From Branchiostoma floridae (lineage: Eukaryota > Chordata > Leptocardii > Amphioxiformes > Branchiostomatidae), in contig NC_049992.1 in the NCBI RefSeq assembly GCF_000003815.2, positions 16,716,467-16,780,466 of the forward strand: DNA of 64,000 nt, in the 5' to 3' direction. How positions within the stretch are numbered: position 1 is the first letter of the stretch; each line of letters starts with the position of its first letter. The notes under the pieces are model-generated. The model was not told where the DNA came from and searched no databases. It saw nothing but the letters and a program-made list of their open reading frames with translations. The translations under genes were made by a program, and so were the position numbers. This document shows positions 21,601 to 31,700 of this stretch, piece after piece.

Positions 21601-24600
21601 TCAGATTTGGTGAAAAAAATCAGATTTTGGTTCATTTTTGCCTATCCAGACCTCCAGAGGCCAATTTTTCAGTCACTAAATTGATGTCGTCAGAAACCAA
21701 GATGGCAACATTGTTTTAAATGTTATTTCTTGCTCAAGAGCTCCAAGGGTGGCCATGTGTAGCCTTGTGATTAGGGTTAGTTTGAAATTAAGGAGTTCTG
21801 GATTTCAATCTCTAGCGGTTCTAGATGTTGTTCCCTTAGAAAACAAATTTTCTCACTCTAGAAAATGAGTACTAAGAAAAATGAGTACATTTACAAAACT
21901 TGTATTTAGATCGAAATTATGTCTATAGATTTGCTGATAACTTGTTAATTTGTGACAATAAAATCTGCAGAGTTACAGGTAAGTTAATGTGACCCCCGTG
22001 AACAGTTTTATCAGGTTGGTACGTACAGACAGAGAGGACCACAGATGCACCCGCTGGATAAAGGAGGCTGTATGGATTAGGAAGTCTACTCCAGTCATGA
22101 ACCAAGATGAGGGGGGGGGGGGGGAGTACAGACTCAGCCACGTGTGGGACAATATTCTTAAGAAGTAGACAAAACTGTTACATCAATTCACTGTTAATTG
22201 ACAACTGATTGTGTTATGGATGTATTACACTCCTTTACGTTTGGGACCGCATTGTAAATATTTGCATAAAGCTGTCTGTAAATACTTTTCGTTTTGTGAC
22301 CGCATCTGAACTGTGAGCAGCGACACCTATCCTGCAGTACAATGTGAACCAGTCAGAATTGCACTGAAGAAGGCGACAGACGGTCACCGAAACGTCGGTG
22401 AGAATAAAGCAATGAGAAAAAGAAAAAAAAAGAGTCTCTTTATTCAAGTTAATGTGACGTTCTCAGCTTCAACTCACCTTGTCCCCTCGATAGATCTTCC
22501 CATATCTCATGATAACGATGCGCCCTGTACAGTTTGATGTCTTCCCATATCTCATGAGAAGTCTTCCATCCTGCCATAGTTTGCATAAACTAGTTTGCCC
22601 TGCAACAAGATGGCAGACAGTACTAAGTACATGGCTAAGAAAAAGATTCAGATCCTAATACTGTTTCTAACTGAAGTGTACTTACAAATGGCACTGTCAG
22701 GGAATACAACCCAGGGTTGGACAAGTTTTCTAAACTTGACTTGCCCGATTTTAAAAAATTTACTTGCCCGAACCAACTTTTCACTTGCCCGAAATCTAAA
22801 TGACATTTTTCTATGTACATTCATGGCCTTCAATGGAATTTTTGTTATTGGCTCTATTTTCTGTGTTAATCAATGCTTGATGTCATGACTTTGAAAAGTA
22901 GCAAGTACATCAAAATCTCACTCAATGGAGAAAAGCTAACTTGTCCGATCGGGCAAGTGGGGAAGGACATGCACTTGCCCGATTGGCATTTTCACTTGCC
23001 CGGGACAATAGGGCTAGTGGACTTGTTTATCCCTGCAACCCATGCTGCCTTTTGCATCAGGTAGCTGCATATAAAACACAATTCTGGGTAGAAAGGTAGT
23101 CTTTGTGGTTAGGGTTGTGGCTTAGAAATTGAAGGTCCTGGGTTTTAAACCCTTGGTAGGCCCCAGTGTTGTGTCCTTAGGAACGGCACGTTACAGCTAC
23201 AATTGTATTTCCTCATTTGACTCCTTGGGTAAAATTGAGTACCTAACTGTTATGGACGTACAAATGTATTCTTGGATAGGATGTAAGCTGAAGGCCTCGT
23301 GTTTGAGGAGAGCCACTACACTTATCGAAAAGAGCAGGGGTCCTTCCGAATGTAAGTAGTAGTAGTAGCAGTTTAAGCCTTACACTCTTGTTCTGGGTTG
23401 ACATGGGAATACAATGGAATAAAATAGAATTTTACCTCCACTGTTCCATTCGGGCTGTAAGCGTTGTAGGGCTGCAACAGTGAGGGATCACTGTACTGTT
23501 GACCGGTGGTGTGAAACAACGTGTTGTCTCCCTCCACAAACGACACAGTATTGGGTTTGGACCTGAAAAATAACAAATTCAGGTCATGTACATGTCATCT
23601 TGATATATAATTTCACCCTGACTTTTTCTTTAATGTGACCCTTTGAAGCTTAAGTAAACCTTAAACTTAAATAATTAGTTTCCAGCATTGTTTTGTGGCG
23701 AACTATAACTTGACATTGTGTACAATCTAAATGAACACAAAATGATAGAATGTATGCAGCTGCTTATGGCATGCTTACAGTATAAACTCTGTCATATTTG
23801 ATCTTGGAAATTTTCATCGCATTCACATTTACAAAATCAACATACATGAGTTGAACACTTCCTTGTACAATTGTAAGACAAACAAAGGTTGCTCACCTGT
23901 CTGGATATGACAACAGAACTTTGTAACGTTTCAGCTGGGTGGCGTCAAAGCCAAAGTCTTTCAGTTTTTGTCGAATTGTTCTGGCCATGTTGTAACTCTC
24001 ATCTGATCCACCAACATGGGACTGATTTGTCAACCATCTGTAGAAAAGACAATGACATATCATTACATAAAAATGCAAATCTATGTGTACCTACATAGTT
24101 ACTTTATTACCTTTACCAAAACTTTCATGTTTTGGGTGCCATTTGTGCATGCACTTGCCTGTGTGTTTGTGTACAGCATAAATGTAACTCAAGAAAACGA
24201 AGCAGTACATGAATCCTGCTGATATCTGGTCTATGAGAAAAAAAAAAAATGAGTAGGGGTTGGTTAAACGAAGGTCAAGTACGATAATGGACCCACTAGC
24301 AATTCTCTAAAGTACTGCAGCATAACTTCCTGTTTTGAAATCTTGTGTTCTGGACAAACTGTGGTCGTGATTTAGAGCGGTAAATGGGTAGACAGTCATT
24401 GTATATTTTGGCCCCCTAGCTTTTTTAAAACTATATACAGGGGCTTAAAAATCTAATAAAAGAATGTTTTCTCAGACTTAGGAAGAGAATGTTTTTCAAT
24501 TGGAGAATAGTTTACTTTATCCATGATGTAATTCATTAATTACCATGGTCAATATTGACCGAAGGAGGCCATATATATATATAATTCATCAACTCAGAAG

Positions 24601-25735
24601 AATTTTCATACAAGTTCGTAACAATTAGAGTCCTTTCTACCTGAGGTTATTTTCAATGTTTTCTGCTCTCATTTTGTACATGAGTTGCTGATTGATGTCC
24701 TATTGGTAAACAGTTTAATTTTTCCATAATATAACTAGAGTTCGGCGACCTCATACCTCCATGAAAATTTAGAGCTTTCATAAATTTCAAGAAATTGACT
24801 AACACATGAACATAATTTATGCATGGTGTTGTTCATCATTGACTAACGTACACATGTCACAATTATAAAATTCCCATTATTGATCATACAGCGGTTTTGC
24901 AATTTTTACATAAATTATGCAAATAAGTTCCTCATTACCATATTTGGTATCTGCTTATATTCTACATATCATAATTAACATGTGTTACATTTATTGAAGT
25001 CCAGTCATTGAAAAAAATGAAATCATACAATTTCCTCATTAATTATGCAAATTAAGCTCTCATTTGCATAACATGTATATCATTATGAACATCTTTGCCT
25101 AAGGTACCCGCATGCCTAATATGATGCCAATCCGTCAATCCTTACTGCAGTTATCCTCATTGGAATGTCTTGACAAAAACGCCCCTGCAGTTCCCAAATT
25201 AAATGTTAGGGGGAACTTGCCCCACTTTGTCATGACACTAAAAGCTATCTACCACCCAAATGTCAAGACCATATCACGTCAGGGACAAGAGATACATAGA
25301 AAAAACTGCTATGATAGAATATTCTCATTAATTATGCAAATGTAATATAATTTTGCATAATTAGTATTTCATTTTGTACAACATTGTCTGAGGTACCTAC
25401 ATACCAAAAATCATGAAAATCCGCTGTTCCTTTCTTGAGTTATCGTCTTCAGAAGTTTTTGACAAAAATGCCCCTGCTATCCCAAAACTAGACGCTAGGG
25501 GGCCCAAACTTATGTCACTTATTTCTGAGCGCAAGAGCTACAGTGTGTATGTAACACATAAAAATTGGGACCATAGCTTGTTCAGAACACGAGATAGCAA
25601 AACCGGAAGTTGCGCTGCAGTACCAAGGGAAGCCGCTAGGGGGCCCAAAATCTAATCACTTCCAGCTTTCATCACACCCTACCAACACACCAAGTATGAA
25701 ACCAATCCATCCAGCCGTTCTTGAGTTATCTTGTT

Positions 25736-25795
<60 letters not shown>

Positions 25796-28700
25796 CACAA
25801 ACGCAGGGTAAAATATAACCTCCATGACATTTCATGAAGGTTATTAATCAACTTACAAAAAATGTACAATGTATAAATTTTCATGCAAGTTATGTTACAA
25901 CTAGATTCCATTTAAGACTGATGAATCCCTCTCTTTCTCACCTGAGGTTACTTTCGATGTTTTCTGCCCTCATGTTGTGCATGAGCTGCTGACTGATGTC
26001 CTGTTGGTAAACAGTTACTTTCTCCATAATGTAGAAAGCTATGTTACAATTAGATTCCATTTAAGACTGATGAATCCCTCTCCTTCTCACCTGAGGTTAT
26101 TTTCGATGTTTTCTGCCCTCATGTTGAGCATGAGCTGCTGACTGATGTCCTATTGGTAAACAGTTTAATTTCCTCCCATTTACCTGAGGTTATTTTCGAT
26201 GTTTTCTGCTCTCATGTTGTGCATGAGCTGCTGACTGATGTCCTATTGGTAAACAGTTTAATTTCTCCATAATTAGATTCCTCCCATTTACCTGAGGTTA
26301 CTTTCGATGTTTTCTGCTCTCATGTTGTGCATGAGCTGCTGACTGATGTCCTGCCTGTAGTCCTGCTGGAGACTGTCCAACACCTTAGACGGGACGCCGT
26401 GCGTGCTGCGCCGGATCACATACCCCAGGATCAGTCCGAACACGAACAGCGTGCCCAGCACCAGGATCCTCAGGACCAGACCCTTCCTTCCTGAAAACCA
26501 ACCTGCAAAAGTTTGTGTTAGTTTAACTGTAACATTTGTTTGCGAATACACTACTTCATCAGGATAGCCTGCCACTGAATAAGCAAGATGTACACAACCA
26601 AAAAAAGTTGACAATGTCATTGTTTAAATACCTTTAAAGGGACATAATGTAAAAAATAAAGCCACTGTTTTTGGTCATTTTTCGGCATTATGAGTTGAAT
26701 CTACCTTATTACACTGCACAGCAATATTTACAACGTATGGATACGACTTTGTTGTACCGTGAGGACGTCTTGAAATATGCGCACTTCCCTCCGCCGCTTG
26801 AGTTGCCCGCCATTTTATTCAACTTGCCGGCGAGCCAAAGTGCGCTTTAGAACGCGTTCGGTGGTTCGCTCGAATCGTTACTGAGGTTTGTTGAAAGTCA
26901 CCGCTAAGCTCCAAAGATCTGCGACCGCAACGGTCGATTCGGACATCTACGGTCGGCTTACTTCCGGTAGGCTACCCGGAAGTAAGTGAATTTGGTCGTG
27001 GCTTACTTTGATGTCATTAATTAGCTCTAGAAATGTGATAAAATGACGCAGATAAGTTAGAAATAAGTTGCAAATGTCAATCTGAATGGAGATTTTCAAG
27101 TTCAGAACATTTGAAATTTTGGCGCCATATTTCTACATTATGTCCCTTTAAGGTACCTACTTTGTGGTAAGGAGAAAAATGGAGACTTGGTTTTTCCGAT
27201 GGTTTTAAGTTTGGGATAGTGCTATATAGTCGCAAGAGTAGCATGGAAACAACTGTTACAGTGGTTTTATGTTCAGAAACAAGCATTTACTGTAAAGATC
27301 ACAAAGATAAATCCACCAAGAAAATTTCAAGAATTAAAGGTACAGGTACACATTGTATCATTGAATGGGTCAAAACATAGTCACTGTTGTATTTTCAATC
27401 TACCTTGGGAATGCTAGAAAAATTATACAAATATGTTAAAAATCAATTAAAATGTCAATATGAGTAAAGATTTTCATATTTAGAATATTTCCCGTTTTGG
27501 TGCCAAATTCTAGAAAAAACACTTTTAAAGGCGACAATATAACATGATACATTAGATCAGATGCTTGGCATACTGACTTGTTAATAAAGGTATAGAATGA
27601 TGTTGATCAATTGAGAATAAGACTTTCTTGCTGGAGATAAGCTTCTGAAAGACTATCCTACTTCGAGAACCATCCTGACAAATTTATTAAACTGACAACA
27701 TCTTATCCTTCCTTCAAGACAAATATGATCTTAAGAGGTATTTTAAGGTCGCTAGATGCATCTACACTCTTCCTAATGCATTACTAAGTCTTATTTGTGG
27801 TGATAGAGGCATTCAAATAATATACGCCCACTAAGTGGATGTACAGTGTATGTAAACGTATATCATCTTATCTGAAGGCCTCTGTTATGATTATTTTTCT
27901 GAATTCCAGACCAATTTATCATTTCCCAGACATGCACAAACGAACATGAGATAAAAACCTTGACTACTGATATTGTTGAGTTACACAATGTAGTCACATA
28001 TATGTTGAAAACTTTTACATAGCATAGTCAAATGGTTTTATTGAATTCTGCCTCTCAAGAATTCCATTAACACATTAAGAGCATGTTTTTGACTGAAGAT
28101 GTGCTTAATTCTATCTGAAGGTTTTGATAGAACTTCAAGAAGATTAAGGACTGGATAGTCTTAATGTGATGAAAGTTGATAACAGAGCCCTTATCTTTGG
28201 AAACACAACTGTGTAGATGACGGCTAAACACAGAACATCTCAGATGGGGACTAACAATTTTGCTATGAATATTTCTAGAAGTATCTAGATTTGTCAAAAC
28301 TAAATCTGCATTCAAAATTTTGCCTCCATTTTTACGAGGAGAAGAATACGAGAAGTATCTACATTTTGTCAAAACTCAATTTGTTTTGATAATTTTTGCC
28401 ACCATTATTTTGAAAAATATATACTTGTGAAAATTTGTAAATTGTCACAATTTGAAAATTGGCCATGTTATAGAAAAATATATACTTGTGAAAATTTGTA
28501 AATTGTCACAATTTGAAAATTGGCCATATTATACTCAATATGAATGTCAGCTTGACATTTTTTCAAGATGAATAGCTACAACGAATTACTCTCCCACCCA
28601 CACAAGTCCTGTCAATTTCTTGACTAGTAGAATGTAATGAGATACTGAATTGCTGTCTCACACATACATGTGTAGAGTTGTTCTCACCATGGTACTGAAA

Positions 28701-31700
28701 TAATTGATGTCTACCTGCAAATGAGTTCTCATCCTTGGTACTGAATTACTGTCCCTACACAGATGGGTTCTCATCCTTGGTACTGAATTACTGTTCCCAC
28801 ACAGATGGGTTCTCACCATGGTACTGAATTACTGTCCCTACACAAAGATGAGTTCTCACCATGGTACTGAATTACTGTCCCTACACAGATGGGTTCTCAT
28901 CCTTGGTACTGAATTACTGTTCCCACACAGATGGGTTCTCACCATGGTACTGAATTACTGTCCCTACACAAAGATGAGTTCTCACCATGGTACTGAATTA
29001 CTGTCCCTACACAGATGGGTTCTCATCCTTGGTACTGAATTACTGTCCCCACACACAGATGGGTTCTCACCATGGTACTGAATTACTGTTCCCACACAGA
29101 TGGGTTCCCACCATGGTACTGAATTACTGTCCCTACACAGATGGGTTCTCACCACGGTACTGAATTACTGTCCCGCACAGATGGATTCTTACCATGGTAC
29201 TGAATTACTGTCCCACACAGATGGGTTCTCACCATGGTACTGAATTACTGTCCCACACAGATGGGTTTTCACCATGGTACTGAATTACTGTCCCACACAG
29301 ATGGGTTCTCACCATGGTACTGTTCCCACACAGATGGGTTCTCACCATGGTACTGAATTACTGTCCCTACACAGATGGGTTCTCATCCTTGGTACTGAAT
29401 TACTGTTCCCACACAGATGGATTCTTACCATGGTACTGAATTACTGTCCCCTACAGATGGCTTCTCACCCTGGTACTGAATTACTGTCCCCTACAGATGG
29501 GTTCTCACCATGGTACTGAATTGCTGTCCCCTACAGATGGGTTCTCACCATGGTACTGAATTTCTGTCCCCTACAGATGGGTTCTCACCATGGTACTGAA
29601 TTACTGTCCCACAAAGATGGGTTCTCACCATGGTACTGAAATACTGTCCCCTACACAGATGGGTTCTCACCATGGTACTGAAATACTGTCCCACACACAG
29701 ATGGGTTCTCACCGTGGTACTGAATTACTGTCCCCTACAGATGGGTTCTCACCGTGGTACTGAATTACTGTCCCCTACAGATGGGTTCTCACCATGGGAC
29801 TGAATTACTGTCCCCTACAGATAGGTTCTCACCATGGTACTGAATTACTGTCCCACAAAGATGGGTTCTCACCATGGTAGTGAAATACTGTCCCCTACAC
29901 AGATGGGTTCTTACCATGGTACTGAATTACTGTCCCCTACACAGATGGGTTCTTACCATGGTACTGAATTATTGTCCCCTACACAGATGGGTTCTAACCA
30001 TGGTACTGAATTACTGCTCCACATACAGATGTGCTATTACTATGGTACTGAATTGCTGTCTCACATACATATGAGTTCTAACTACAGTACCATCCCATAC
30101 ATAAATGTGCAACCACCATGGTACTGAATTACCGTCCAACACACAGAAATTTCACAGCACAATACTGAATTATATGTTATCATTGCTGTACTGAAATTTG
30201 TCTGCGTTCCAGCTGTGAAAGTCAACTGAGAAATTTCAAAAGCCACCAAATGCATGCCAAATACATGAATGAATAAAAACCTTCAGACACAAAAGGATCT
30301 AGTCCCTGCCATCCTTGCAAGTTGAATAATTGCACAGCTCTACCCATTTCTAAAGGACACCCTTGTCCTGATCTGTGACCTCAAACCCTGTGCAATCTAC
30401 CAGCAGTTTGCCTGTGTGTGTGCCAGACTTTAGCAGTGACATATTGGGGCCACTGTGACAGGGTATCAAAGGTCTCCATCTAAGTTGCAGAAAATCCTTA
30501 TGAATAAGTCAGCTGCCCTGAGCTACCTTAAGGTCCAAAACTCCGCTAAACCTTTCAAATGGAAAATAGAACTCTTTAACTAATGGGAGCCCAAGCTTTT
30601 TATCTCCCGGTTCAAATATTCTGCTGTCTGAACGAGATTGTCTTTCATCAGCTCTGAATATTTACCCCCCTTTGCTTTACATAATTGAGGAAGGCTTGAC
30701 TGTTATGTTTTAGACCACGAGTGAACTGTGGAAAAAAGTCACGTAAGAAGACGGATGTAAGACACATGCTGTACTCCAACATTTCATGTTGGTTGGGAAG
30801 GCAGACGGGTTGTTGACCTTGGGTGGTATTGACCTTGTAATTTAGGCTTTGCTACATATTAAAGCCATTTTTCTTACAGAGCTCCACAGGGTCAACATTC
30901 TCTTTCTTAAGTACAGTGGCACCAGGCTAATAAGCCTTGTACTGAGCTGGCATAAATCATGCGGTATGAAAAGTTTTGCTATGATTGTGCAGCATCCTTC
31001 AAAGGCAGAGCACAGCAGACTGTGAAAACTTTCATAGCAACTGTCATTTATTACTTTATCACCTTGGCCAGAAGGTTATGTTTTGGGCAGCATTCATGTG
31101 CTAGCCGTCTGTCTGTCAACACGATAACTCAAGTCAAGAGTGCTTGGATGGAATGCCTTCAATATCTGGTTTGTGAGTAGGTCTTGATGACATCTTAGAA
31201 TGATTAGATTTTGGGGCCCATGGACTTACTTGGTGGCATGTCATAATACTGTAGCAAAACTTCCAGCTTTCCTATCTTTTGATTTGAAAATGGTACGGCT
31301 ACCAAATTGGAGTGATAGATAGTTCCTGTTACGTCGTAAGAAGTACCATAGGTTTGAGCCTGCTTGCATCTCATTCTGGAAATGCAGGGACTTTTTGTAA
31401 ATTTTTGAAAGATGTGAACTTAAGAAGAGGGCAACAGATCATCATCCAATGTACCAAATAATATTTGGTATGTAAGTAGCTTTAAAATGATGTTTGAAAT
31501 AACTAGATGATGACTATGCAAATCAAGATCCATTCTTTAATGGAATAATTTCTCTAATGAGGACAGCCTGCAATCCATCCTAACGCCCGGTCCCCAACGG
31601 CATTAGCCTATGGGGTCCTGCTATCTCTTGCCCTATCAGTGGTTAGTATGATTGTCGCCACAAACCAGCTGTCAACCAATCAGAGAATAGGCTTTTCTTG

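Noticed and set aside
28818..29519. Repetitive open frames (MVLNYCP... type)
   Set aside because: They arise from the minisatellite unit and are not conserved in reading frame through the array.
28690..30135. Regular repeats that might suggest a CRISPR array
   Set aside because: There are no unique spacers; adjacent units are themselves repeats of about 40 bp. This is a minisatellite in an animal intron.
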